A DNA stretch of 64,000 nucleotides from Rhodoblastus sp963704565 (GCA_963704565.1 OY969917.1:2356001-2420000), one strand, 5' to 3'. Positions 8,684 to 16,901 are shown, counted from the stretch's first letter. Notes: generated by a model not told the origin, from the sequence alone. A program made the numbers and translations.

Positions 8684-9715
8684 ATGACCGAGACGAAGCG
8701 GGGCGAGCTGAAAAAGCAATTTCGCGGCATGGCGCGGGCCGCGCAGGTGCTCGGAACCGCCTATATTGGCGTGGTCAACGGCCTTTTCACCGCGCTCCAG
8801 AGTCTGGGCAAGGCCGACGCGGCGTCGCTCGCCGCCGCGGCGGGCATGGACCCGGCCTATGTGCGGCGCTGGTGCGACGCGGCTTACGCCTTCGATCTGC
8901 TCGAAGCCGCCGGCGATTCCTTCTGGCTCTCGCAAACCGGCGCCGCGATGATCCCCGGCGCCCCGGCGACTCTGATGCCCGCCGCCGCGCAAGCTGTGCT
9001 CAACATGCATATGGCCGAGCGCGCCGCCGAGCTCATGCGCACCGGCGAACGCCCCGGCGAACGGGTCTTGGCCGAACGCAAGACACTTCTGCCGTGGTTC
9101 GGGCCGATGCTCGAAGCCAATTTCGCGCGCTTTTTCGAAGACGTGATCTGCCCCGCCGTTCCCGTTTTCGCCGAAGTCAACCAGCGCGGCGGCCTCGCCG
9201 TCGATCTCGGCTGCGGCAACGGCTGGTATCTGCGCGCGCTGGCGCGCCGCTGCGGCGGTTTGCGCGGCCTCGGCATCGACGGTTTCGACGAGAATATTTC
9301 GCAGGCGACCCGCCTCGCCGCGCAGGAGGGTCTAGGCGAGCGCCTGCGTTTCGTCGCCGGCGACGCCCACCAGTTCACCCTCGATGAGCCCGCCGACCTG
9401 ATCGCCATGAACCGCGCCCTGCACCATGTCTGGGAGGCCGGCGGCGCGACTTTCATCGCCCGCCTGCGCGACAATCTGCGGCCCGGCGGCGCGGCGGCGA
9501 TCTGGGAGCCGGACTGGCCGGCGGATCGCGCGACCTTGCGCCAGCCCGCCTTTCAGGGAATCGCCTTCCAGAATCTCACCGAACATGTCCAGGGCAATCA
9601 TCTGCTGCGGGCCGACGAAATCGGGGAAGCGTTTTCCGCCCAGGGGCTGACCCCGGAAATCTTCCGCTTCGGCGACGGCCAGGAGGCGATCATCGTCGCC
9701 CGCAAGCCGGGCTGA
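8684..9715 (+). CDS. class I SAM-dependent methyltransferase with N-terminal helical domain
   Basis: A 343-residue protein. Residues 1-100 form a helical, winged-helix-like domain (AASLAAAAGMDPAYVRRWCDAAYAFDLLE) typical of small-molecule O-methyltransferases, where it dimerises or covers the substrate. The SAM-binding motif I is GLAVDLGCGNGWYLRALA near residue 170, followed by an acidic post-I residue in GIDGFDENI and the motif MNRALHHVWE. GGGAGGATGAAG precedes the ATG at good spacing. It stands alone between glnK and arsH, divergent from the former and convergent with the latter. The substrate is unknown. Confidence 0.85.
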   Translation: MTETKRGELKKQFRGMARAAQVLGTAYIGVVNGLFTALQSLGKADAASLAAAAGMDPAYVRRWCDAAYAFDLLEAAGDSFWLSQTGAAMIPGAPATLMPAAAQAVLNMHMAERAAELMRTGERPGERVLAERKTLLPWFGPMLEANFARFFEDVICPAVPVFAEVNQRGGLAVDLGCGNGWYLRALARRCGGLRGLGIDGFDENISQATRLAAQEGLGERLRFVAGDAHQFTLDEPADLIAMNRALHHVWEAGGATFIARLRDNLRPGGAAAIWEPDWPADRATLRQPAFQGIAFQNLTEHVQGNHLLRADEIGEAFSAQGLTPEIFRFGDGQEAIIVARKPG

Positions 9716-9742
9716 GGCCCAAGCTGGGCTGAGGCGAAAGCG

Positions 9743-10468
9743 TCAGATCGAGCGCTGGTTGACCCGCCTCATTAGTTCCTCCGCGCTTTCCTTGCGCTCG
9801 GAATAGCGGTCGACGAGGTAATCGGCGCAGCCCCGGGTGAGCAGGGTGAATTTCACCAGCTCCTCCATCACGTCGACGACGCGGTCGTAGTAAGGTGAGG
9901 CTTTCATCCGGTCGTTGTCGTCGAATTCCATGAAGGCCTTGGCGACCGAAGACTGGTTGGGAACGGTGATCAGGCGCATCCAGCGGCCAAGGACGCGCAT
10001 CTGGTTGACGGCGTTGAAGCTCTGCGAACCGCCGCAGACCTGCATGATGGCGAGCGTCTTGCCCTGGGTCGGACGCACCGCGCCGAGCGCCAAGGGAATC
10101 CAGTCGATCTGGGCCTTCATGATCGCGGTCATGGCGCCGTGCCGCTCGGGCGAGCACCAGACCATGCCTTCCGACCATGTGACCAGTTCGCGCAACTCGG
10201 CGACCTTGGGGTGGTCGGGCTCGGCATCGTCCGGCAAAGGCAGGCCGCTCGGGTTGAAGGCGCGCGTTTCGGCGCCGAGACGATGCAGGATGCGCGCCGC
10301 TTCTTCCGTCAGCAGGCGGCTGAACGAGCGTTTCCGCACCGAGCCATGGAGCAGCAGGATGCGCGGCGCGTGGCTGTGGTGAGGCCGAGCAAACAGCCGT
10401 TCTTCCTCGATCGCACGGAAACAGGATTCATCGAGATTGGGGGTGGAATCGATCGGCTTATCCAACAC
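9743..10468 (-). CDS. arsH: organoarsenical resistance NADPH-dependent FMN oxidoreductase
   Basis: Flavoprotein that oxidises toxic trivalent methyl/aryl arsenicals to pentavalent forms and can reduce other substrates. The 241-residue protein contains the ArsH start NLDESCFRAIEEE, the flavodoxin-like phosphate loop LLHGSVRKRSFSR, and the strongly conserved block WCSPERHGAMTAIMKAQIDW. The start is a GTG at 10468, overlapping the end of arsC by 11 bases, so translation is probably coupled. It is the last gene of the arsR-arsC-acr3-arsC-arsH operon. Confidence 0.94.
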   Translation of the reverse strand: MLDKPIDSTPNLDESCFRAIEEERLFARPHHSHAPRILLLHGSVRKRSFSRLLTEEAARILHRLGAETRAFNPSGLPLPDDAEPDHPKVAELRELVTWSEGMVWCSPERHGAMTAIMKAQIDWIPLALGAVRPTQGKTLAIMQVCGGSQSFNAVNQMRVLGRWMRLITVPNQSSVAKAFMEFDDNDRMKASPYYDRVVDVMEELVKFTLLTRGCADYLVDRYSERKESAEELMRRVNQRSI

Positions 10469-10868
10469 GGCGGCCCTCGGCGTCGATCAGCAATTGGCCG
10501 TCCTCCTTGGCCAATGGTCCCGGCGGCAGGCGGTCGAGCAGATCGAGGACGGCCTCGCTCGGCCGGCACAGCTTCACGCCCTTCGGCGTGCAGACGATAG
10601 GCCGGTTGACCAGAACGGGGTGCTCGATCATGGCGTCAAGCAGAGCTTCGTCCGAAACAAGAGGGTCGAGCAGGCCGAGTTGCTCTGCGGGCGATTTCGT
10701 CACGCGCAGCGTCAGCCCGGCGGCGGCGAACAGACCCAGCAATTGCGGCTTGGTCCAGCCCGTCTCCAGATATTCGATCACCATCGGCCGATAACCGGCG
10801 GCCTCGATGATCGCCAGCACGTTGCGCGATGTCCCGCAATTCGGGTTGTGATGGATCACGACGTTCAT
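10458..10868 (-). CDS. arsC: arsenate reductase, glutaredoxin-dependent (E. coli type)
   Basis: Reduces arsenate to arsenite using glutathione/glutaredoxin. The 136-residue protein starts MNVVIHHNPNCGTSRNVLA, with the catalytic Cys in NPNCGTSRN. The conserved NRPIV motif, which contributes the substrate-binding arginine, is at mid-protein. I chose the ATG at 10868 because it gives the exact family N-terminus; upstream frame sequence is non-conserved. It lies four bases after the acr3 stop and overlaps arsH. This operon also holds a second, unrelated arsenate reductase. Confidence 0.93.
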   Translation of the reverse strand: MNVVIHHNPNCGTSRNVLAIIEAAGYRPMVIEYLETGWTKPQLLGLFAAAGLTLRVTKSPAEQLGLLDPLVSDEALLDAMIEHPVLVNRPIVCTPKGVKLCRPSEAVLDLLDRLPPGPLAKEDGQLLIDAEGRRVG

Positions 10869-10872
10869 GGCT

Positions 10873-11949
10873 TCAACCGGCAACCTTTCCACTGACTTCC
10901 TGGCAAGCGTCGCGACGCCGCACGGCCGCGCCGGCCTCATACCATGGGCGCGTCGCATTGACGATTTTGACCACCGACAGCATGACCGGAACCTCGATCA
11001 GCACGCCGACCACGGTGGCCAGCGCCGCGCCGGAATGGAAGCCGAACAGGCTGATCGCGGCGGCGACCGCCAGTTCGAAAAAATTGCTCGCGCCGATCAG
11101 CGCTGATGGCGCCGCAACGCAATGCGCTTCGCCGGTCGCCCGATTGAGCAGATAAGCGAAACCGGCGTTGAAATAGACCTGGATCAGGATCGGGACCGCG
11201 AGCATGGCGATGATCAGCGGCTGGGCGACGATCTGCTGGCCCTGGAAGCCGAAAAGCAGAACCAGGGTCGCAAGCAGGGCGACGAGCGACAGGGGATGCA
11301 AATGTTTCAACGCGGCCAATATGGCGTTCTCGCCGCCGCGCGCCAGCAACGCGCGACGCAAGGCCTGGGCGATGAGGACCGGAACGACGATATAGAGCAC
11401 GACCGAGAGGAACAAAGTCTCCCACGGCACGGTAATCGCCGACAGGCCCAGCAGCAGGCCGACGATCGGCGCGAAGGCGACGATCATGATCAGGTCGTTG
11501 AGCGCCACCTGGCTCAAGGTGAAATGGGGCTCGCCGTGCGAGAGGTTGCTCCACACGAAGACCATGGCGGTGCAAGGCGCGGCGGCGAGCAGGATCAGGC
11601 CGGCGATATAGCTGTCGATCTGGTCGGCCGGCAAAAACGGACGAAACAGGCCGCCGATGAACAGCCAGCCGAGCAAGGCCATCGAAAAGGGCTTGATCGC
11701 CCAGTTGATGAACAAGGTGACGCCGATGCCGCGCCAATGCTCCTTGACTTGCGCCAGCGCGGCGAAGTCGATCTTCACCAGCATCGGGATGATCATCAGC
11801 CAGATCAGCGCCGCCACCGGCAGGTTCACCCTGGCGATTTCAGCCGCGCCCACGGCATGGAACACGGGCGGAAAGAAATGGCCGAGAACGACGCCCGCGA
11901 CAATGCAGAGCGCCACCCAGAGGGTCAGATATCGTTCAAAAATGGACAT
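10873..11949 (-). CDS. acr3: ACR3-family arsenite efflux permease
   Basis: Inner-membrane arsenite exporter of 358 residues with about ten helices, of the ACR3 family (not the ArsB ion-transporter family). The conserved AAAPCTAMVFVWS segment carries the cysteine needed for arsenite transport, and NDLIMIVAFAPIV and IGASNFFELAVA are further family blocks. It sits between the low-molecular-weight-phosphatase-type reductase and the glutaredoxin-type reductase, so arsenite made by either can be exported. The symbol arsB is also used for this family. Confidence 0.94.
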   Translation of the reverse strand: MSIFERYLTLWVALCIVAGVVLGHFFPPVFHAVGAAEIARVNLPVAALIWLMIIPMLVKIDFAALAQVKEHWRGIGVTLFINWAIKPFSMALLGWLFIGGLFRPFLPADQIDSYIAGLILLAAAPCTAMVFVWSNLSHGEPHFTLSQVALNDLIMIVAFAPIVGLLLGLSAITVPWETLFLSVVLYIVVPVLIAQALRRALLARGGENAILAALKHLHPLSLVALLATLVLLFGFQGQQIVAQPLIIAMLAVPILIQVYFNAGFAYLLNRATGEAHCVAAPSALIGASNFFELAVAAAISLFGFHSGAALATVVGVLIEVPVMLSVVKIVNATRPWYEAGAAVRRRDACQEVSGKVAG

Positions 11950-12001
11950 GATCGGGCTCCGGCGCGCCGGCGACCTTGGCGTCGCCGGCAGACGAGAAAA
12001 G

Positions 12002-12532
12002 TCAGGATTGGACTTCGGTTGGGCCGTGGGTCGCGCCTTCCATCTGGCCGATTTCCTTCAGCCGGGAACCGAGTTTCAGCTTGTCCAGCCGGTCGATGGG
12101 TATGGCGGTAAAGGCGGCGATGCGGTTCTTGAGATAGCGGAAGGCCAAGACGAAGGCGCGCTCCTTCTCAAGGTCGGTCCCCTCCACGGCGGCGGGGTCC
12201 TCGATGCCCCAATGGGCGGTCATCGGCTGGCCGGGCCAGTGCGGGCAGACCTCGCCGGCGGCGTTGTCGCAGACGGTGAAAACAAAATCCATTTTCAGCG
12301 CGCTCGCGTCTGCGAATTCGTCCCAGTCCTTGGAGCGCGCGCCCTCGGTCGGATAGCCATAGGATTCCAGGACCTTCAAGGCGAGAGGATTGACGGCGCC
12401 CTTCGGGTGGCTGCCGGCGGAGAAGGCGCGGAAGCGCCCGCGGCCGTCCTTGTTGAGGATGCTCTCGGCGATGATGGAGCGGGCCGAATTTCCCGTGCAG
12501 AGGAAAAGGACGTTGTAAACGGGGTCAGTCAT
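12002..12532 (-). CDS. arsC: arsenate reductase, low-molecular-weight tyrosine phosphatase type
   Basis: About 176 residues, with the phosphatase P-loop in VLFLCTGNSARSIIAES: the catalytic Cys starts CTGNSARS. The second loop cysteine found in the thioredoxin-dependent pI258 class (CTGNSCRS) is alanine here, pointing to the glutathione/mycothiol-like or resolving-Cys variant; a downstream cysteine pair is visible in FTVCDNAAGEVCPHWP. The start is placed at MTDPVYNV (12532) because GGAGG is nine bases upstream; an ATG six bases earlier is only three bases from it. It overlaps the arsR stop, so it is translationally coupled. Confidence 0.9.
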   Translation of the reverse strand: MTDPVYNVLFLCTGNSARSIIAESILNKDGRGRFRAFSAGSHPKGAVNPLALKVLESYGYPTEGARSKDWDEFADASALKMDFVFTVCDNAAGEVCPHWPGQPMTAHWGIEDPAAVEGTDLEKERAFVLAFRYLKNRIAAFTAIPIDRLDKLKLGSRLKEIGQMEGATHGPTEVQS

Positions 12533-12881
12533 GGGCATGCGCCTCCGGTGGACAGCAGGGTGAAAGATCGGCGATCAACGGCGCGCACAATTCCGGCCGG
12601 CCGCCGCAGCAGTCTTTCAGGAGAAAGAGGACGAGCTGACGCAAACGTTCGACGTCCGCGCGGTAGATGATGGAGCGGCTGTGACGCTCGCCGTGCGCCA
12701 GACCGGCGTTGGCGAGGATCGACAGGTGGGAGGAGAGCGTGTTCTGCGGCACGCCGATTTCCCGCGCGAGCTTTCCGGCAGGAACGCCGTCAGGCTCCCG
12801 GCTGACCAGCAGCCGGAAGGTTTGCAGGCGGGTGGCCTGAGAGAGGGCCGCGAGGGCGGAGATCGCATTTACTTCATCCAT
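12525..12881 (-). CDS. arsR: ArsR/SmtB-family arsenite-responsive repressor
   Basis: A 118-residue winged-helix repressor that leaves DNA when arsenite binds. The helix-turn-helix is KLAREIGVPQNTLSSHLSILANAGL. A cysteine cluster lies at the C-terminus (DCCGGRPELC and SPCCPP), a plausible C-terminal As(III) site, rather than in the DNA-recognition helix as in the E. coli plasmid protein. The start codon directly abuts a perfect 7-bp inverted repeat, and no ribosome-binding site is present, so the mRNA may be leaderless. It heads the operon and overlaps the next gene. Confidence 0.93.
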   Translation of the reverse strand: MDEVNAISALAALSQATRLQTFRLLVSREPDGVPAGKLAREIGVPQNTLSSHLSILANAGLAHGERHSRSIIYRADVERLRQLVLFLLKDCCGGRPELCAPLIADLSPCCPPEAHAHD

Positions 12882-12916
12882 ATATCGAGAATAGTCGATA
12901 TAAATACCGCGTGCAA
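12882..12916 (-). promoter_or_regulatory. arsR promoter and operator
   Basis: On the minus strand there is a -35 TTGCAC (12916-12911), a 17-base spacer and a -10 TATTCT (12893-12888), six bases before the arsR ATG. A perfect inverted repeat ATATCGA-N6-TCGATAT (12882-12901) covers the -10, as expected for an ArsR operator. Confidence 0.7.
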
Positions 12917-12934
12917 GTCCGCTTTAGGGCGGCG

Positions 12935-13171
12935 TCACGCGGCCAGCCATTTGGCGACATCCTCGGCCCTGGGCAGTCCGCCGGCGTGCACGACCTTGCC
13001 GTCGATCACAATTCCCGGCGTCGAGGCAATGCCATAGCCGGCGATGGCCGCGTAGTCGGTGATCTTTTCGAGGTCGATCTCGACGCCGAGCTTTTTGGCC
13101 TCGGCGCGAACCAGATCGGCTGTCGCCTCGCAGCGTTTGCAGCCGGAACCGAGCACTTTGACGTTTTTCAT
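12935..13171 (-). CDS. thioredoxin-like small redox protein (redox-active disulfide protein 2 type)
   Basis: A 78-residue thioredoxin-fold protein starting MKNVKVLGSGCKRCEATADL; the CxxC motif is CKRC, followed by the cis-proline region STPGIVIDG. It lacks any signal peptide, so it is cytoplasmic. It follows the permease gene by 13 bases in the second arsenic operon; such proteins often accompany YraQ/ArsP permeases and ArsR regulators. It probably supplies reducing equivalents or carries the thiol-bound metalloid, though this is inferred from context. Confidence 0.88.
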   Translation of the reverse strand: MKNVKVLGSGCKRCEATADLVRAEAKKLGVEIDLEKITDYAAIAGYGIASTPGIVIDGKVVHAGGLPRAEDVAKWLAA

Positions 13172-13184
13172 GAGGAAACCCCTC

Positions 13185-14240
13185 TCAGGAGAACAGGAAA
13201 TTGAACAGGTAGCCGATGGCCAGTATGCCGGCGGCGACAATTCCGACGAAAACGGCGATGAGGCGGGTGGTCATGACCTTGCGCAGGATGACCATTTCCG
13301 GAAACGACAAAGCGATGACGCTCATCATGAAGGCCAGCGTCGTGCCGAGCGGCGCGCCCTTGCCCAAAAGCGCCTCGACCACCGGGATGATCCCGGCGGC
13401 GTTGGAATAGATCGGCACGCCGATCAGCACGACCGCCGGGACCGACCACCACGCCCCCTTGCCCATGATCGACGCCAGAAAGTCTGTTGGCACATAGCCG
13501 TGGATGAAGGCGCCGACGCCGATGCCGACGATGATCCAGAGCCAGACCCGGCCGACGATGTCGCGCACGGCCTCCAGCCCGGCCTCGATGCGATCGACGA
13601 CCGTCGCGTGATTGGGGACGACGACGGCCTCGCCGGCCCGCACATTGCGGACCCATTCCTCCAGCCAGCCTTCGAGATGGAGGCGGCCGATGATCCAGCC
13701 GGAGACAATGGCGACCGTCATGCCGAAGACCAGATAGACCAGCGCGACTTTCCAGCCGACGAGGGCGAATAACAGGCCGAGGGCGACCTCATTGACCATC
13801 GGCGCCGAGATCAGGAAGGAGAAGGTGACGCCGAGCGGCACGCCCGCCGAAACGAAGCCGACGAACAGCGGCACGGCGGAGCAGGAACAGAAGGGCGTGA
13901 AGACGCCGAGCGTCGCCGCCGCGACATTGCCCAAGCCCTCGCGCCGGCCCGCCAGCAAGGCCCGGGTGCGTTCGGGCGAGAAAAAGCTGCGCACGACCCC
14001 CATGGCGAAAACGACGAGCGCCAACAGCATCAGCACTTTCGGCGTGTCGAAAACGAAGAAGCGCGCGGCCTCCTCGACGTGGCTGCCGGCGGGCAAGTGA
14101 ATCCTGCCGACCATCCACCCAGAGAAATCTTCCAGCCGCCAGTAAAGCGCGAACCACAGGGCAAGCGCGGCGAGGGTCGCGCCGATCCATTGGGCCGAAG
14201 ACCGCGCCGGACTGCGCGACGGCGAAGCCTCGACGCTCAT
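13185..14240 (-). CDS. ArsP/YraQ-type permease (DUF318)
   Basis: Inner-membrane permease of 351 residues with about eight to ten helices. The diagnostic motif TPFCSCSAVPLFVGFVSAGVP lies near residue 125, and a second pseudo-repeat has GVPIYSNAAGIIPVVEALL. Members of this family export trivalent organoarsenicals (ArsP) or are linked to metalloid resistance. The start is ATG 14240 (MSVEASPS), which overlaps the upstream arsR stop by four bases (ATGA); the longer frame only reads through arsR. It is followed by the thioredoxin-like gene. Confidence 0.88.
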   Translation of the reverse strand: MSVEASPSRSPARSSAQWIGATLAALALWFALYWRLEDFSGWMVGRIHLPAGSHVEEAARFFVFDTPKVLMLLALVVFAMGVVRSFFSPERTRALLAGRREGLGNVAAATLGVFTPFCSCSAVPLFVGFVSAGVPLGVTFSFLISAPMVNEVALGLLFALVGWKVALVYLVFGMTVAIVSGWIIGRLHLEGWLEEWVRNVRAGEAVVVPNHATVVDRIEAGLEAVRDIVGRVWLWIIVGIGVGAFIHGYVPTDFLASIMGKGAWWSVPAVVLIGVPIYSNAAGIIPVVEALLGKGAPLGTTLAFMMSVIALSFPEMVILRKVMTTRLIAVFVGIVAAGILAIGYLFNFLFS

Positions 14241-14533
14241 GCGGCCTCCCGCCCGACCTGCGGCGTCGCCACCATGACCGCGTCGATTATGGCGACGACT
14301 TCTGGCGACAGGGCCGGATTGCGGCGATAACGCACCCATTGCGCGTCGCGCCGATCGACCACCAGCCCGGCAGCCTTGAGGGCGGCCATGTGGCGCGACA
14401 TGCGCGACTGGCTCGCGTCGATTTTCTTCATCAGTTCGCAGACGCAATGCTCTTCGCCATCCCAAAGGAGGCGCATGGCGGCCAGCCGGGTGGGTTCGGC
14501 CAATGCGGAAAGGATCGAGACGATGTCTTGCAT
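14237..14533 (-). CDS. ArsR-family transcriptional repressor (second)
   Basis: A winged-helix repressor of 98 residues with the classical metalloid-binding motif in GEEHCVCELMKKI at the start of the recognition-helix region (CVC), unlike the first ArsR of the window. The DNA-binding helix is SQSRMSRHMAALKAAGLV. The start is taken as MQDIVSIL (14533), because an upstream ATG at 14542 overlaps the predicted -10 box. It heads the three-gene operon with the permease and the thioredoxin-like gene and overlaps the permease start. Confidence 0.9.
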   Translation of the reverse strand: MQDIVSILSALAEPTRLAAMRLLWDGEEHCVCELMKKIDASQSRMSRHMAALKAAGLVVDRRDAQWVRYRRNPALSPEVVAIIDAVMVATPQVGREAA

Positions 14534-14540
14534 GATCAAC

Positions 14541-14569
14541 ATATATCAGCTAATGCGCATATGCGTCAA
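14541..14569 (-). promoter_or_regulatory. promoter of the second arsenic operon
   Basis: Minus-strand -35 TTGACG (14569-14564), 17-base spacer, -10 ATATAT (14546-14541); the ATG at 14533 follows seven bases later. A palindrome CGCATATGCG (14556-14565) sits between the boxes and is a candidate operator. Confidence 0.55.
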
Positions 14570-14673
14570 GATGCATATAAATCGCCTTCGCCCCTGCTCC
14601 CAATCACGCGGCGTGAACTTGACTTCCGGGCGCCAAAGCCCGAAACCACGAGCAAACGATTTCAACTGGGGAA

Positions 14674-15534
14674 ATGTCCATGCCGCACGCGCTCGCGACC
14701 ATTATCGAAGCCGCCTTCGAGGATCGCGCCAAGATCACGCCCGACACCAGCGGCGACATCCGCCACGCCGTCGAATCGGCGCTCAATCTGCTCGATTCCG
14801 GCAAGGTCCGCGTGGCGGAAAAAATCCCCGGCGCGACGGGCAAGAACTCCTGGAAGGTCAATCAATGGCTGAAAAAGGCCGTGCTCCTGTCCTTCCGCCT
14901 CAATGAGATGAGCGTCGTGCCGGGCGGCCCCGGCGGCGCGACCTGGTATGACAAGGTTCCCTCGAAATTCGAAGGCTGGGGCGTCAAGGACCACGCCGCG
15001 GCGGGCTTCCGCTCCGTGCCCGGCTGCATCGTCCGCCACTCGGCCTATATCGCGCCCGGCGTGGTGCTGATGCCGAGCTTCGTCAATCTCGGCGCCTATG
15101 TGGACACCGCAACCATGGTGGACACCTGGTCGACGGTCGGCTCCTGCGCCCAGATCGGCAAGAACGTCCACCTCTCCGGCGGCGTCGGCATCGGCGGCGT
15201 GCTGGAGCCGCTTCAGGCCGGCCCGACCATCATCGAGGACAATTGCTTTATCGGCGCGCGCTCCGAGGTGGTCGAGGGTGTGGTGGTCGGCGAGGGTTCG
15301 GTGATCTCGATGGGCGTCTATATCGGCGCCTCGACCAAGATCGTCGACCGCAAGACCGGCGAGGTCCATATGGGCTATATTCCGCCCTTCTCGGTGGTGG
15401 TCTCCGGCAACCTGCCCGGCAAGCCGCTGCCTGATGGCGCGCCCGGCCCTTCGACCTATTGCGCGGTCATCGTCAAGACCGTGGACGCGCAGACCCGCTC
15501 CAAGACCGCCATCAACGAGCTTTTGCGCGACTGA
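14674..15534 (+). CDS. dapD: 2,3,4,5-tetrahydropyridine-2,6-dicarboxylate N-succinyltransferase
   Basis: Lysine/meso-diaminopimelate biosynthesis: succinylates tetrahydrodipicolinate using succinyl-CoA. The 286-residue protein has an N-terminal helical domain and then a left-handed beta-helix of hexapeptide repeats (AYIAPGVVLMPSFVNLGAYV, CAQIGKNVHLSGGVGIGG). The end KTAINELLRD is also family-like. A second ATG six bases downstream (14680) is better spaced from GGGGA and may be the true start. It is followed by dapE with a six-base gap, giving two of the succinylase-branch enzymes in one unit. Confidence 0.96.
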   Translation: MSMPHALATIIEAAFEDRAKITPDTSGDIRHAVESALNLLDSGKVRVAEKIPGATGKNSWKVNQWLKKAVLLSFRLNEMSVVPGGPGGATWYDKVPSKFEGWGVKDHAAAGFRSVPGCIVRHSAYIAPGVVLMPSFVNLGAYVDTATMVDTWSTVGSCAQIGKNVHLSGGVGIGGVLEPLQAGPTIIEDNCFIGARSEVVEGVVVGEGSVISMGVYIGASTKIVDRKTGEVHMGYIPPFSVVVSGNLPGKPLPDGAPGPSTYCAVIVKTVDAQTRSKTAINELLRD

Positions 15535-15540
15535 TCCGAC

Positions 15541-16701
15541 ATGGATGAAACCAGCTCCGGCGTCGCGCTTGCCCAGGATCTGATCCGCCGGCCCTCGGTC
15601 ACCCCCGCCGACGCCGGCGCGCTCGACGTCTTACAGACGCGACTGCGCGCCGCGGGTTTCCGCACCCATCGCCTGCCCTTTTCGGAAGCCGGCACGCCGG
15701 ACATCGACAATCTCTACGGCCGGATCGGCGACAGCGCGCCTTTTTTGCTGTTCGCCGGCCATACCGATGTCGTCCCGCCCGGCGATCCGGCCAAATGGAC
15801 GAAAAATCCTTTCGCCGGCGAAATTCATGGCGGCGAGCTTTACGGGCGCGGCGCCGCCGACATGAAGGGCGGCATCGCCGCCTTCGCGGCGGCCGCTTTC
15901 GCTTATCTCGCCAGACATGGCGCGCCCAAAAAAGGCTCGATCGGCTTTCTCATCACCGGCGACGAGGAAGGCCCGGCCATCAACGGCACGGTGAAAATGC
16001 TGCAATGGCTGAGCGAGAAGGGCGAGAAATTCGATCATTGCGTGGTCGGCGAGCCGACCAACGCTTTAGAACTCGGCGACATGATCAAGATCGGCCGGCG
16101 CGGCTCGCTCAACGGCCGGCTGCGGGTGCTGGGCCGCCAGGGCCATGTCGCCTATCCCCAGCGCGCCGACAATCCGGTCCCGCATCTGCTCGCTTTGTGC
16201 GCGGCGCTGAAGCAGGACGTGCTCGATCAGGGCACTGACTGGTTCGACGCCTCCAATCTCGAAATCACCTCGATCGACATCGGCAACGAGGCGACCAATG
16301 TCATTCCGGGCGAGGCGCATGTGCGTTTCAACATCCGCTTCAACGATCTGTGGACGCCCGAGACATTGAAGGCCGAGATTCGCCGCCGGCTGGAGGCCGC
16401 GCGTCCGCCTGAAAATTTCGAACTGAGTTTCGATCCCTGCAACGCCGTGTCCTTCGTCACCAAGCCCGGCCCCTTCACCGGACTGGTGGCGGACGCGATC
16501 CAAGCCGAAACCGGACGCCGGCCGGAATTCTCCACCTCCGGCGGCACGTCGGACGCCCGCTTCATCTCGCAATATTGCCCGGTGGTGGAATTCGGCCTGG
16601 TCGGCAAGACCATGCACCAGATCGACGAGCGGGTTCCGGTGGCGGATATCGACGGACTGACCCGGATTTACGGGCGGATTCTCGAGGCTTATTTCGCATG
16701 A
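15541..16701 (+). CDS. dapE: succinyl-diaminopimelate desuccinylase
   Basis: Zinc-dependent M20-family hydrolase of 386 residues that removes succinate from N-succinyl-LL-diaminopimelate. Metal ligands are visible in FAGHTDVVPPGD (His and the following Asp), in GRGAADMKGG (bridging Asp), in GDEEGPAING (general-base Glu and ligand Glu) and in the C-terminal KTMHQIDERV (His). The central dimerisation domain carries RRGSLNGRLRVLGRQGHVAYP. It lies six bases after dapD and is co-transcribed with it. Length and motifs are complete. Confidence 0.96.
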   Translation: MDETSSGVALAQDLIRRPSVTPADAGALDVLQTRLRAAGFRTHRLPFSEAGTPDIDNLYGRIGDSAPFLLFAGHTDVVPPGDPAKWTKNPFAGEIHGGELYGRGAADMKGGIAAFAAAAFAYLARHGAPKKGSIGFLITGDEEGPAINGTVKMLQWLSEKGEKFDHCVVGEPTNALELGDMIKIGRRGSLNGRLRVLGRQGHVAYPQRADNPVPHLLALCAALKQDVLDQGTDWFDASNLEITSIDIGNEATNVIPGEAHVRFNIRFNDLWTPETLKAEIRRRLEAARPPENFELSFDPCNAVSFVTKPGPFTGLVADAIQAETGRRPEFSTSGGTSDARFISQYCPVVEFGLVGKTMHQIDERVPVADIDGLTRIYGRILEAYFA

Positions 16702-16733
16702 AGCATCGAAATGAGATGGAGGGGGCGGCTTAG

Positions 16734-16901
16734 TTAGTCGCGTAACTCGTTATACAACCCAATAACACCAAATACCACGATAGCTGCTGGAAGCAATATT
16801 GTGCCGCGCACGACTCCGCCGATCTCAAAACCTTTATAAAGAAAATAAGAGCCTATTCCTATAGCGGACAACGGTAAAATAAATCGGTTAAAGCCCTTCA
16901 T
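16734..16901 (-). CDS. small two-helix membrane protein in toxin/immunity cassette
   Basis: A 55-residue reading frame: MKGFNRFILPLSAIGIGS starts a first hydrophobic helix, a short polar turn (YKGFEIGG) follows, then a second helix TILLPAAIVVFGVIGLY and the tail NELRD. Its ATG overlaps the stop of the preceding DUF2019-like gene by four bases (ATGA at 16898-16901), which implies translational coupling. The DNA is far more AT-rich than dapE beside it. No family recognised. It could be an accessory immunity or membrane-anchor factor; that is inferred only from the overlap. Confidence 0.65.
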   Translation of the reverse strand: MKGFNRFILPLSAIGIGSYFLYKGFEIGGVVRGTILLPAAIVVFGVIGLYNELRD

